Source: Lacisediminihabitans sp040549465 (GTDB taxonomy: Bacteria; Actinomycetota; Actinomycetes; Actinomycetales; Microbacteriaceae). From it: a DNA stretch of 64,000 nucleotides. The stretch spans positions 1 through 64,000 of the forward strand of contig NZ_JBEPTL010000007.1 of assembly GCF_040549465.1 (NCBI RefSeq), in the 5' to 3' direction. The notes beneath the pieces were generated by a model that was given only the letters and a program-made list of their open reading frames with translations, was not told the DNA's origin and did not search any database. Shown here piece after piece: positions 51,370 through 60,709 of the stretch. A program made the translations under genes and the position numbers. Position 1 is the first letter of the stretch. Each line of letters begins with the position of its first letter.

Positions 51370-52680
51370 ATGAGCAAACAGGACGGCAGCAACCGGCAGG
51401 TCAGCGCCACCTCCGTAGACAGCAGCACCGCCACGATCCTGCACGTCGACCTCGACGCGTTCTTCGCCTCTGTAGAACTGCTCGATCGACCGGAGATCGC
51501 CCACCTGCCTGTCGTGGTGGCCGGCCGCTCGGCGCGATCAGTGGTGACCGCCGCCAACTATCCGGCCCGCAAGTTCGGCGTGCGTTCGGCGATCCCGCTG
51601 TCGCAGGCGCTGCGGATGTGTCCGAAGGCGATCGTGCTCGAACCGCACTTCGAGAAATACCGCTACTACTCCCAGAAAGTCATGGAGATCTTCGACGACG
51701 TCACGCCACTGGTCGAACGCCTTGGTATCGACGAGGCCTTCCTCGACGTCGCCGGCGCCCGTAGGGTGATCGGGTCGCCCGCCGACGTCGGCGCGCTGGT
51801 GCGTCGCCGCGTGCAGGAGGAGACACGACTCACCTGCTCGGTCGGCGCAGCATCCACCAAATTCGTCGCGAAACTGGCCTCCGGGCGGGCGAAACCCGAC
51901 GGCATGCTGGTGGTGCCTGCTGCGGACACCCTGGCCTTCCTGCATCCGCTTCCGGTCAGTGCGCTCTGGGGCGTCGGTGCGGCGACCGAGGAATCCCTGA
52001 CGCGTCGCGGGCTGCACACGATCGGTGACATCGCTCACAGCCAGCTCGGTGCCCTTCAGCGAGCTGTGGGGGAGGCATCCGGTCGCAAGCTGCACGATCT
52101 CGCGAACGGCATCGATCCGCGCTCGGTCAACCCGCGGGCCGTGGAGAAGAGCGTCGGTCACGAGGTGACCTTCGAGGTCGACACTGTCGATTCGGAGTTG
52201 CTGCGGCGCGAACTGCTTCGCCAGTCCAACGCGGTGGCCGTGCGGCTGCGCACAGCCGGCTGGGTGGGGCGCACCGTGGTGCTCAAGCTTCGCTACGCCG
52301 ACTTCAGCACCCTCACGCGGTCGCGCACCCTCGCCGAATCGACAGACCTTGGTCGGCGCATCTACGAGGAGGTGCGCTCGATCCACGACGCGCTCGGCAA
52401 CCACGGCGCCGTGCGATTGATCGGCGTGCGCGTGGAGCAACTCAGCGCTGGCGACGACCAGCAGTTCGGCCTCTGGGACGAGGACGAGGTCTGGCGTGAG
52501 GCGGAAGACACCATGGATGCCGTGAGCGCGCGTTTCGGCCGCGGCTCACTGCGGCCCGCGTCACTATTGAAGACTGCGGCTCCGCGCGGGGACGCCCAGA
52601 ACTCGCATCGCATCGACTACGAGGCTGCGCCGACGAGGGAGGCTGCGTCGACGAAGAAGCTCAAGCCACCGAAGGAGTGA
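51370..52680 (+). CDS. dinB: DNA polymerase IV
   Basis: A 436-residue Y-family translesion polymerase. The active-site acids are in ILHVDLDAFFASVE and LGIDEAFLDV, with the steric region AANYPARKFGVRSAIP. The little-finger domain (HEVTFEVDTVDSELLRRELLR) and a C-terminal tail rich in Lys, which could hold the clamp-binding motif (DQQFGLWDED), follow. It acts in lesion bypass and mutagenesis. Its 3' end overlaps the convergent dienelactone hydrolase gene by 20 bases. Confidence 0.95.
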   Translation: MSKQDGSNRQVSATSVDSSTATILHVDLDAFFASVELLDRPEIAHLPVVVAGRSARSVVTAANYPARKFGVRSAIPLSQALRMCPKAIVLEPHFEKYRYYSQKVMEIFDDVTPLVERLGIDEAFLDVAGARRVIGSPADVGALVRRRVQEETRLTCSVGAASTKFVAKLASGRAKPDGMLVVPAADTLAFLHPLPVSALWGVGAATEESLTRRGLHTIGDIAHSQLGALQRAVGEASGRKLHDLANGIDPRSVNPRAVEKSVGHEVTFEVDTVDSELLRRELLRQSNAVAVRLRTAGWVGRTVVLKLRYADFSTLTRSRTLAESTDLGRRIYEEVRSIHDALGNHGAVRLIGVRVEQLSAGDDQQFGLWDEDEVWREAEDTMDAVSARFGRGSLRPASLLKTAAPRGDAQNSHRIDYEAAPTREAASTKKLKPPKE

Positions 52681-53476
52681 GCTGCCCGCGCAGGAAAGCG
52701 GCGACTTTCGCGCGTGCTTCGAAGGCCGGATGACCATCCACCTCTCGCAGCTCATTGGTGAGCACCGCGTGTGCGCCCTTCGCGAAACCGCCCGCGTTGC
52801 CGGGTGAGGAATCCAGTTCGATCACCTCGAAGGCGTCGCCGAGTCTGTTCTTGAGGGTGTCGAAGCGGGCGCGGGGAGAGGCCATATCTTCGCTGAATCG
52901 CAGTCCCATCGCGCACACCGCACCCTCGCTCGCGCGTTCGGCCACGCGATCGAACTCGGCGGCTGACATGCCAGGGTCCAACAGTCGTGCGCGCCCGAGG
53001 GGGAACGGCACTGCCGGCTGGCTCAGCACCGAGGCGAGCACCGAGTCGTCGACGGCGGTCGCGAGGGCGAAGCCGCCGGTGAAACACATTCCGATGACCC
53101 CGACGCCGGATGCCGGGGTGCGGGAGGCGAGATCGGCGGCGACCGCGCGCAGGTAGTCGGTGATCGGTCGGTGGGCGTTAGCGGTGAATGCGCGAAACTC
53201 CGACGAGACGCAGAGCCTCGAAACCACGCGCATCGTATAGCCGACGGTTGCGGGCTTCTCCGGCTCGCCGAACGGTGACGGAACCACCACGGTGAATCCC
53301 TCCGCGACGAGGTACTCGGCGAGTCCGAGAACCTCGGGGGTGATGCCCGGGATCTCCGGTATCAGTACGACGCCCGGCCCGTCGCCCTTCTCGAAGCAGT
53401 CGTAGGTGAACCCGGCACCGGTGAACGGGGCGCGCTTCCATCCGGTGAGGTCTGCGTGCGGGGCTGTGGCAGCCAT
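52661..53476 (-). CDS. Dienelactone hydrolase family protein
   Basis: A 271-residue alpha/beta hydrolase. The nucleophile is Cys in GVIGMCFTGGFAL (G-x-C-x-G), as in dienelactone hydrolases. The blocks VVLIPEIPGITPEVLGLAEYL and the late ...LRFSEDMASPRARFD/AHAVLTNEL segments supply the Asp and His regions. It may open a lactone from aromatic breakdown, or act on another ester. It is convergent with dinB. Confidence 0.9.
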   Translation of the reverse strand: MAATAPHADLTGWKRAPFTGAGFTYDCFEKGDGPGVVLIPEIPGITPEVLGLAEYLVAEGFTVVVPSPFGEPEKPATVGYTMRVVSRLCVSSEFRAFTANAHRPITDYLRAVAADLASRTPASGVGVIGMCFTGGFALATAVDDSVLASVLSQPAVPFPLGRARLLDPGMSAAEFDRVAERASEGAVCAMGLRFSEDMASPRARFDTLKNRLGDAFEVIELDSSPGNAGGFAKGAHAVLTNELREVDGHPAFEARAKVAAFLRGQLTPSVA

Positions 53477-53539
53477 GGTTTCTCCGATCGGGGCGTGCGT
53501 CGCAGTGGCATCCGTCGACTCCAGAATCTTATTCCCGGG

Positions 53540-55267
53540 TTATCGGTCGGGAGGTCGGCGGGCGAGGATCGCCACGGAGCGACTGGGCAGCACCACACCG
53601 GATGACGACGCGCCGATGGTCTCGTGGGAGGCGAGCAGCACCGTACCGCCGTAGGGCAGGGCGACCGGGTGCGCGGCGAAGTTCACGACGATGCTGGTGT
53701 CCGCGCGGTGCAGTGCGAACCACTTCTCCTCGTCGTCGAAATCGGCGCTGACCCGCGTGAGCCGCGGATCGGTGAGGTCGGAGCGCGTGCGACGCAACTC
53801 CGCGAGCTGGCGGTAGAGGTCGAGCAGCCTGGAGTGATCAGCGTCGGCGGGTTCCGACCAGTCGAGCTTGGAGTTCTCGAAGGTGCCCGGGTCCTGGGGG
53901 TCTGGCACGGCATCCGGATCCCAGCCCATTCGCTCGAACTCCCTGATGCGGCCCTCGGCGGTGGCTGTGCCAAGCTCCGGCTCCGGATGCGCGGTGAAGA
54001 ACTGCCAGGGCGTGGACGCGCCCCACTCCTCACCCATGAACAGCATCGGTGTGAACGGGCTCGCCAGTGTCAGCACTGCCGCGATGGCGAGCTGGCCGTA
54101 ATCGAGGGTCGCCGCGAGCCGGTCGCCGGTCGCGCGGTTGCCGATCTGGTCGTGATTCTGGTTGGCGACCACCAGCCGCCAGCCCGGCATATTCTCGGTG
54201 TCGATCGGATGTCCGTGCTCCCGCTCGCGGAACGACGAGTGGGTGCCGTCGTGGTAGAAACCGCGGGTGACGACCTTGGCGAGGGATTCGAGATGCGCGA
54301 AGTCTGCGTAATAGCCCGTGGTCTCCCCGGTGACCGCCACGTGTACAGCGTGGTGAAAGTCGTCGCTCCACTGGCCGGTCAGACCATAACCGCCACCCTC
54401 GCGGGGCCTGATGAGCTTCGGATCGTTGAGGTCGGACTCGGCGATCAGGGTCAGCGGTCGCCCGAGGAAGGCCGAGAGGGCATCCGTCTCTTCCGAGAGT
54501 TCCTGCAGGATGTGCTTCGGCGAATCGTCGACGAGGGCGTGCACGGCATCCAGTCGCAGGCCGTCCACGTGGTAGTCGCGCAACCACATCAGCGCGTTGT
54601 CGATCACGAAGGAGCGCACCTGTGGGGTGCCGAGGTCGACCGAAGATCCCCAGGTGTTGGCGCTGGCCTCGTGGAGGTAGGGGCCGAAGCGCGGAAGATA
54701 GTTGCCGCTCGGGCCGAGGTGATTGTAGACGACATCCTGGATCACGCCGAGGCCGCGCTGATGGCAGGCGTCGACGAAGCGCTGGTAGGCGTCAGGTCCG
54801 CCGTAGGTCTCGTCAACCGCGTACCAGAGCACACCGTCGTAACCCCAGTTGTGAGCGCCGTTGAAGCCGTTGACGGGCAGCAGCTCCACGAAGTCCACGC
54901 CGATCGACACCAGGTGATCGAGCTTCTCGATTGCGCTGTCGAGTGTGCCCTGCGGGGTGAAGGTGCCGAGATGCAACTCGTAGATCATGCCGCCGGCGAG
55001 CTGGCGGCCGGTCCATGCTTCATCGGTCCAGCGGAACTCTGCGGCGTCGAACGTGCGTGAGAGACCGTGGACGGATTCTGGCTGCCGCCGTGAGCGCGGG
55101 TCGGGCAGCGGAGTTTGGTCGTCGTTCAGCAGGTAGCCGTAGTCGCTTCCGGTCACGCTGTCCAGGGCGATCCACCAGCCGTCGTCGACAGAGGTCATCA
55201 GATGCCGCGAGCCGTCCAGCTGCAGCGTGACGGTCGTGGCGTTCGGCGCCCACAGTTCGAAACTCAC
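53540..55267 (-). CDS. treZ: Malto-oligosyltrehalose trehalohydrolase
   Basis: A 575-residue GH13 enzyme that releases trehalose from maltooligosyl-trehalose. The N-terminal carbohydrate module (FELWAPNATTVTLQLDG) precedes the barrel with the catalytic Asp in GLRLDAVHALVDD, Glu in LIAESDLND and the third acid in NQNHDQIGNRA. It overlaps treY by ATGA and is the last gene of the operon. Together with TreY it makes trehalose from alpha-glucans as a compatible solute or cell-wall sugar. Confidence 0.95.
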   Translation of the reverse strand: MSFELWAPNATTVTLQLDGSRHLMTSVDDGWWIALDSVTGSDYGYLLNDDQTPLPDPRSRRQPESVHGLSRTFDAAEFRWTDEAWTGRQLAGGMIYELHLGTFTPQGTLDSAIEKLDHLVSIGVDFVELLPVNGFNGAHNWGYDGVLWYAVDETYGGPDAYQRFVDACHQRGLGVIQDVVYNHLGPSGNYLPRFGPYLHEASANTWGSSVDLGTPQVRSFVIDNALMWLRDYHVDGLRLDAVHALVDDSPKHILQELSEETDALSAFLGRPLTLIAESDLNDPKLIRPREGGGYGLTGQWSDDFHHAVHVAVTGETTGYYADFAHLESLAKVVTRGFYHDGTHSSFREREHGHPIDTENMPGWRLVVANQNHDQIGNRATGDRLAATLDYGQLAIAAVLTLASPFTPMLFMGEEWGASTPWQFFTAHPEPELGTATAEGRIREFERMGWDPDAVPDPQDPGTFENSKLDWSEPADADHSRLLDLYRQLAELRRTRSDLTDPRLTRVSADFDDEEKWFALHRADTSIVVNFAAHPVALPYGGTVLLASHETIGASSSGVVLPSRSVAILARRPPDR

Positions 55268-57600
55268 GAGTCGAGCCCTTCGGTCGGAACGAGCAGCGCG
55301 ACGGGATACTTCTTCAGCAGGTCACCGATCTGCAACTCTCCACCCTCGAACCGGCGATCGCTGATCAGGTCGGTGACCGGCCGGCCGGCGAGCGCGATCG
55401 AGGTGTCGCCCCAGCCGCCTGCCCGCTCAAGGCCGAGAGGCAGTCGTGTGGCGACGGTCATCGCCTGGCCGCGGTCGAAGGCGACCACGTGCTTCGCGCC
55501 CGACCCGAAGGCCGTGATCGGGGCGTAGCGACTGAAGAACTCCGGATGATCCCGCCGCAGCCGCAGCGCGCGCGTGGTCACGAGCAGCTTCGCCGCACCC
55601 GTCTCATCGATCGGCGGGTGGGCGCCGGCATCCACGGCGGCCAGGTACAGCCGACGGATGTCGAAGTCGACAGCGCGCCGGTTGTCCGGGTCGACGAGTG
55701 AGGTCTCCCAGAGCTCGCTGCCCTGATAGACGTCGGGCACGCCGGGGGCGGTGAGCTGGATGAGTTTCGCCGAGAGCGAGTTGCTCCAGCCGGCGTCGCG
55801 AATGTCGTCGAGCACCTCGCCGAGAACCGCCATCACGGCGTCGTCATCGAAGGCGGAATCGATGAGGGCGTGCATCCGCTGCTCGAATTCTTCGCGCGGT
55901 GCTGCCCAGCCGGTGGAATTGCCCGCTTCACGCGCGGCCTTCTCCGCGTAGGCGTGCAGGCGCTCACGGCTGGCAGGCCACGAGCCGACGACAGCCTCCC
56001 AGAGCAGGGCCTCGAGCGGTCCGTCGCCGAGTGGTGCGGCCTCACGTAAACGGCCGAAGGCGGTCTCCCACTCCTCCGGCATCTCTGACAGCACGCTGAT
56101 GCGGGCGCGCACGTCTTCTCCGCGCTTGGTGTCGTGGGTGGAGAGCGTGGTGAGTGAGGCAGGGAAACTGGCCTGCCGCAGCTGCTGGCGGCGGTGGAAC
56201 TCCCTGACCCCGATGGAGAACTCTGACGGATCGGCACCCACTTCGGTGAGCGACCCGAGGCGGGTATAGCGATAGAAAGCGGTGTCCTCGACGCCCTTGG
56301 CCATCACCATGCCCGAGGTCTGCTGGAAGCGGATGGCCGCGGGATGAGTGGGATCGCTGAGCGTCGGAATCAGTCCGTCGATCGTCTCACCGAGCTCTGG
56401 CCGGTGCACCTTCGCGAGGCTGGCAGCCTCGTGCAGGTGTTCGAGCCCGAGTGGCAGGTAGGAGCGGTAGACGGGGAAGCAGGCGAGTAGCTCAGCGAGG
56501 GCATCAGCGGTCCGCGAGATCTCCGCACCCTCGTCGGCGACGACCTGTTCGACGGAACTGCCGAGGTCCCTCTCCAGGCGAAGCACCTCCGCGCGCAGGA
56601 TACCGTCCGCGATCGCGCGCTTCGTGTCGTGGATGAGATGGGTCCAGGAGACCGCCACATCGCTGTTCCTCAGCGAGGAGTCGAGCCGGTCGAGGGCCTC
56701 CTTGCCCGCTGGGTCGACGAACACCCTGTCGACGTCGGCGAGGGCGTCGTAGCCGGTGGTTCCGGCCGATGCCCAGGAGGTCGGCAACTGCTCGTCGCCC
56801 TCGAGGATCTTCTCCACGAGCACGTAGGTCTCGCCGGTCGCCGCGGCGAGGGCGTCGAGGTAGCCTGCCGGGTCGGCGAGGCCGTCCGGATGGTCGACGC
56901 GCAGTCCGTCGGCGAGCCCAGTGGTGATCCAGCGCACGATCTCGGCGTGCGACTCGTCGAAGACCCATGGGGTCTCGACTCGGATGCCGGCCAGGCTGTT
57001 CACCGCGAAGAACCTGCGGTAGTTGAGCTCAGCATCCGCTCGTCGCCAGTTCATCAACTCGTAGTTCTGGCGGGCGTGCACCTCCTGTGGTGACGCTCCA
57101 TCGTCGGCCGTACCCGGGGCGATCGGATAGCGGTTATCGAAATAGTGCAGCTCGTCGCCGACGATGACCAGGTCGTCGAGCGAGTCGGAGCCGAGCACGG
57201 GAATCCGCACCTTCCCACCCCCGAACTCCCAGTCCACGTCGAAAGCCTTCGCGTACCGCGAGTCGCGGCCGTTCAGGAGCAGGTCCCACCACCACGGGTT
57301 CTGCTTCGGGGTCGCGACGCCGACATGGTTCGGCACGATGTCGATGAGCACGCCGAGGCCGAGCCTGCGGGCTTCGGCGGAGGCGGCATCCAGTCCAGCC
57401 GATCCGCCACGGGCCGGGTCGATGAGCGAGTGGTCGGTCACGTCGTAGCCGTGGTCGGAGCCCTCCTCGGCCTTCAGGATCGGCGACAGGTAGAGCCAGT
57501 CGGCGCCAAGGCCATGCAGATAGTCGGCGATGTTCGCCGCCGAGAACAGGTCGAACTCCGGGGTGACCTGCAATCGGTAGGTGGAGCGGGGGACGCGCAT
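55264..57600 (-). CDS. treY: Malto-oligosyltrehalose synthase
   Basis: A 778-residue GH13 isomerase that turns the reducing end of maltodextrin into an alpha,alpha-1,1 linkage. Hallmarks are RVPRSTYRLQVTPEFDLFSAAN, DIVPNHVGVATPKQNPWWWD, the catalytic GLRVDHPDGLADP, EKILEGDEQLP and TLSTHDTKRGEDVRAR. It starts within the last codon of the debranching gene and overlaps treZ, so the three genes are coupled. Confidence 0.96.
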   Translation of the reverse strand: MRVPRSTYRLQVTPEFDLFSAANIADYLHGLGADWLYLSPILKAEEGSDHGYDVTDHSLIDPARGGSAGLDAASAEARRLGLGVLIDIVPNHVGVATPKQNPWWWDLLLNGRDSRYAKAFDVDWEFGGGKVRIPVLGSDSLDDLVIVGDELHYFDNRYPIAPGTADDGASPQEVHARQNYELMNWRRADAELNYRRFFAVNSLAGIRVETPWVFDESHAEIVRWITTGLADGLRVDHPDGLADPAGYLDALAAATGETYVLVEKILEGDEQLPTSWASAGTTGYDALADVDRVFVDPAGKEALDRLDSSLRNSDVAVSWTHLIHDTKRAIADGILRAEVLRLERDLGSSVEQVVADEGAEISRTADALAELLACFPVYRSYLPLGLEHLHEAASLAKVHRPELGETIDGLIPTLSDPTHPAAIRFQQTSGMVMAKGVEDTAFYRYTRLGSLTEVGADPSEFSIGVREFHRRQQLRQASFPASLTTLSTHDTKRGEDVRARISVLSEMPEEWETAFGRLREAAPLGDGPLEALLWEAVVGSWPASRERLHAYAEKAAREAGNSTGWAAPREEFEQRMHALIDSAFDDDAVMAVLGEVLDDIRDAGWSNSLSAKLIQLTAPGVPDVYQGSELWETSLVDPDNRRAVDFDIRRLYLAAVDAGAHPPIDETGAAKLLVTTRALRLRRDHPEFFSRYAPITAFGSGAKHVVAFDRGQAMTVATRLPLGLERAGGWGDTSIALAGRPVTDLISDRRFEGGELQIGDLLKKYPVALLVPTEGLDS

Positions 57601-59798
57601 CAGCCCACCTCTGGTCGCACCGACGGCGTCGCTGCCTGTCCGGCCAGTGAGCTCAGCGACGCGGCGACGGAATGGTCGACGTCCGCCTCTGGAGCGTTCC
57701 AGGCGCGAAGCACGACGAGAGACTTCGCCTCGACAGGCACCACCTCGCCGGCCTTGCGCGGTGCGGAATCCGCCTCGGCTCCCGCAGTGTCGACGACGAT
57801 CTCCCAGGCGCTGGAATACTCGGCACTCGGCAGCGTGAAGTCGACGCTGTCGTCGTGGGCGTTGAAGAAAATCGCGAAGTTGACATCGGTGATGCTCTGC
57901 CCTCGACTGTCGCGACCCTGGATGCCGTTGCCGTTGAGGAAGACGCCGATCGAGCGGCCGAAGCTCGAATCCCAGTTCTCCGGTTCCATCTCCACGCCGG
58001 TCGGCGTCAGCCAGACGATATCGGGGAGCGGCTCACCCTCGCCGCGCCTGACCGGTCGACCGTCGAAGAAACGCTTGCGGCGAAACGTTGGGTGCTCCTT
58101 GCGCAGGCGGGTGATGGCCGCGACGAAGTCGCTCAGCGGCACGTCTGCGCTGTCCCAGTGCACCCAGGAGATCTCGGAGTCCTGCGCGTAGGTGTTGTTG
58201 TTGCCCTGTTGGGTGCGGCCGAGTTCGTCGCCGTGCAGGATCATCGGCACACCCTGCGACAGCAGCAGCGTCGCGAGGAAGTTGCGCTGCTGGCGCGCTC
58301 GCAGCGTGAGGATCGCCGGGTCCTTCGTCGGGCCCTCTGCACCGCTGTTCCACGAGCGGTTGCTCGACTCGCCGTCGTTGCCGTTCTCACCGTTCGCGTC
58401 GTTGTGCTTCTCGTTGTAGGAGACGAGGTCGGCGATGGTGAAGCCGTCGTGCGCGGTCACGAAATTGATGGATGCCACGGGGCGACGTCCATCGTCTTCG
58501 TACAGGTCAGCCGATCCGGTGATCCGTGAGGCGAATTCGCCGAGGGTCGAGGGCTCTCCGCGCCAGAAGTCGCGGACGGTGTCGCGGTACTTCCCGTTCC
58601 ACTCCGTCCATTGCGGCGGAAAGTTGCCCACCTGGTAGCCGCCGGGGCCGACGTCCCACGGCTCGGCGATGAGTTTCACCTGGGAGACGATCGGGTCCTG
58701 CTGCACGAGTTCGAAGAAGGTGGAGAGCTTGTCGACGTCGTAGAACTCGCGGGCGAGCGTCGAAGCCAGGTCGAAGCGGAAGCCGTCGATATGCATCTCG
58801 GTGACCCAGTAACGCAGGCTGTCCATGATGAGTTGCAGCGAATGCGGGTGGCGCACGTTGAATGAGTTTCCCGTGCCGGTGTAGTCCATGTAGAACTGTT
58901 TGTCGTCTTCGACCAGGCGATAGTAGGCCTGGTTGTCGATCCCCTTGAAGGAGATCGTCGGGCCGAGATGGTTGCCCTCCGCCGTGTGGTTGTAGACCAC
59001 GTCGAGGATGACTTCGATGCCCGCATCGTGCATCGAGCGCACCATACCTTTGAACTCCTGCACCTGCTGGCCGCGGTCACCGGCCGAGGAGTAGCTGTTC
59101 TGCGGCGCGAAGAAGCCGATGGTGTTGTAGCCCCAGTAATTGCGGAGGCCCTTCTCGAGCAGGGTGTTGTCCTGCACGAACTGGTGCACCGGCATGAGCT
59201 CGATCGCGGTGATGCCGAGCTTCTTGAGGTGCTCGATGATGGCGGGGTGTGCCACGCCGGCGAAGGTTCCGCGCTGCTCTTCTGAAACATCCGGGTGCAG
59301 CTCGGTGAGGCCCTTGACATGCGCCTCGTAGATCACCGTGTCGTTGTAGGAGATGCGCGGATGCCGGTCTCCGGCCCAGTCGAAGAAGGGGTTGATGACG
59401 ATGCCCATCATCATGTGCTTCGCCGAGTCGGCGTCGTTGCGCGAGAGCGGATCGCCGAAGTTGTACGAGAACAGCGCGGGATCCCAGTCGATGTCACCGC
59501 AGGTCGCCTTGGCGTAGGGATCGAGCAGCAGCTTGTGGGGATTAGAGCGCTTGCCGCTCTTCGGGTCGTACTCTCCGTAGACGCGATAGCCGTAACGCTG
59601 ACCGGGCTGCACTGATGGCAGGTAGGCGTGCCAGACGTAGGCGTCGACCTCCACCAGTTCGACCCTGGTCTCGGTTCCATCGTCGTCGAACAGGCAGAGT
59701 TCGATCTTCTCTGCGATCTCGCTGAACAGTGCGAAGTTCGTGCCGCTTCCATCGAAGGTCGCCCCGAGCGGGTACGCGGACCCTGGCCAGGTTTCCAT
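57600..59798 (-). CDS. glgX: Glycogen debranching enzyme (TreX/GlgX)
   Basis: A 732-residue GH13 isoamylase-type enzyme that cuts alpha-1,6 branches. An N-terminal CBM48-like module (YPLGATFDGSGTNFALFSEIAEKIELCLFDDDG) is followed by catalytic DGFRFDLAST, IAEPWDVGPGGYQVGNFP and TAHDGFTIADLVSYN. It is first in the treX-treY-treZ operon, supplying linear glucan to TreY. CAGGGAGAAAA precedes the ATG. Confidence 0.96.
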   Translation of the reverse strand: METWPGSAYPLGATFDGSGTNFALFSEIAEKIELCLFDDDGTETRVELVEVDAYVWHAYLPSVQPGQRYGYRVYGEYDPKSGKRSNPHKLLLDPYAKATCGDIDWDPALFSYNFGDPLSRNDADSAKHMMMGIVINPFFDWAGDRHPRISYNDTVIYEAHVKGLTELHPDVSEEQRGTFAGVAHPAIIEHLKKLGITAIELMPVHQFVQDNTLLEKGLRNYWGYNTIGFFAPQNSYSSAGDRGQQVQEFKGMVRSMHDAGIEVILDVVYNHTAEGNHLGPTISFKGIDNQAYYRLVEDDKQFYMDYTGTGNSFNVRHPHSLQLIMDSLRYWVTEMHIDGFRFDLASTLAREFYDVDKLSTFFELVQQDPIVSQVKLIAEPWDVGPGGYQVGNFPPQWTEWNGKYRDTVRDFWRGEPSTLGEFASRITGSADLYEDDGRRPVASINFVTAHDGFTIADLVSYNEKHNDANGENGNDGESSNRSWNSGAEGPTKDPAILTLRARQQRNFLATLLLSQGVPMILHGDELGRTQQGNNNTYAQDSEISWVHWDSADVPLSDFVAAITRLRKEHPTFRRKRFFDGRPVRRGEGEPLPDIVWLTPTGVEMEPENWDSSFGRSIGVFLNGNGIQGRDSRGQSITDVNFAIFFNAHDDSVDFTLPSAEYSSAWEIVVDTAGAEADSAPRKAGEVVPVEAKSLVVLRAWNAPEADVDHSVAASLSSLAGQAATPSVRPEVG

Positions 59799-59908
59799 TT
59801 TTCTCCCTGCGTGATTGGTGTCTCACCGTAACCCGAACAGTGGTCGGTCGACGACTTCGGGGTGTGCGGCGAGGCCGTGTGTGTCCGCGCGCGGAGTAGC
59901 CTCGACTG

Positions 59909-60364
59909 GTGAGTGTAGAAGCAGGAACCGACCCCCTCAACCCCATTGACAACGAAACGCCGTGGGTTGCTCGGCAGATCGCCGAATATGTCGCCACGGA
60001 TGGCGAGAAACCGACCTTCCGCGGTGGCGCACCACTGCTCCTGCTCACCACCAAAGGGCGCAAGTCCGGCGTCTGGCGTCGTACCTGCCTCATCTACGCG
60101 GAGGATGCTGGCCGCGTGCTGCTTGTCGCCTCGCTTGGCGGCGCTCCGAAGCATCCGGTCTGGTATCTCAACCTTCAGGCGAATCCCGAGGTATACCTCC
60201 AGGTGGGCGCCCGCAGGTTCCGTGCCATCGCGCGCACGGCGACCGCTGACGAGAAGCCGCCGCTCTGGGACAGAGTCGTCGGCGTCTATTCCGACTACGC
60301 CGACTACCAGCTCAAGACGGATCGACAGATTCCCGTGGTGATTCTCGACCCGGTCGACGACTGA
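59909..60364 (+). CDS. Deazaflavin-dependent nitroreductase family protein
   Basis: A 151-residue DUF385/Ddn-type protein that uses F420H2. Blocks are GAPLLLLTTKGRKSGVWRRTCLIYAEDAG, VASLGGAPKHPVWYLNLQANPEVYLQVG and a DYQLKTDRQIPVVIL end. It starts with GTG. With the LLM oxidoreductase at 63011 it implies that the host makes F420. It is divergent from the trehalose operon. Confidence 0.92.
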   Translation: MSVEAGTDPLNPIDNETPWVARQIAEYVATDGEKPTFRGGAPLLLLTTKGRKSGVWRRTCLIYAEDAGRVLLVASLGGAPKHPVWYLNLQANPEVYLQVGARRFRAIARTATADEKPPLWDRVVGVYSDYADYQLKTDRQIPVVILDPVDD

Positions 60365-60437
60365 GCCTGCCACAACCGCGCAGGAACCCCGGTAAATGAC
60401 ATCGGCGTGCGCGGCGGGCATCCGTCGTTGACCCCGC

Positions 60438-60491
60438 GACTTGGCGGCAACTGTGGTCTGGTGGCATCCAGACCACAGTTGGTGCCAAGTC
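60438..60491. repeat. Long inverted repeat, copy 1 of a dispersed family
   Basis: GACTTGGC (60438-60445) and CAACTGTGGTCTGG (60448-60461) are mirrored by CCAGACCACAGTTG (60468-60481) and GCCAAGTC (60484-60491). Only two base pairs within the 24-base arms fail, around a six-base loop. The right arm contains CCACAGTTGGTGCCAAGT, nearly identical to the right arm of the copy at 62919. It lies in the 345-base gap upstream of the MFS gene. Confidence 0.85.
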
Positions 60492-60615
60492 AGCCTCCTC
60501 CTGGCGGTCCTGCAGACGGGGTATCCCCAGCGAGGCGTCGCCGCCCGGCTGTGGCGGCATCCGCTGGCATAGGTCGAAGCTTCTGAATATTTCTGCACAG
60601 ACTGCAAGAAATTAG

Positions 60616-60658
60616 TTGACTCCGGTCCAGCATCCGAATATAGTTGACGTAAATCAAC
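60616..60658 (+). promoter_or_regulatory. Promoter and MarR operator candidate
   Basis: TTGACT (60616-60621) and TATAGT (60639-60644) are spaced by 17 bases, close to the ideal sigma-70-type spacing. GTTGA (60643-60647) faces TCAAC (60654-60658), an inverted repeat that overlaps the -10 element and start site. TAGTTGAC also occurs twice, at 60613-60620 and 60641-60648. This fits repression by the MarR protein encoded as second gene. Confidence 0.7.
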
Positions 60659-60709
60659 GATCTACGTGGCTCATAGCCCTCCATCGTTATGTCACCAGGA
60701 GTCTCCTTC

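Larger units (their letters stand above)
60365..60709. other. Intergenic region before MFS-MarR operon
   Basis: This 345-base gap holds the long inverted repeat at 60438-60491 and, near its right end, a well-formed promoter with an operator. No protein or RNA gene is recognised in it. Confidence 0.6.

Noticed and set aside
53624..55060. A 478-residue plus-strand frame opposite treZ
   Set aside because: It mirrors the treZ reading frame, has no recognisable domain and no ribosome-binding site.
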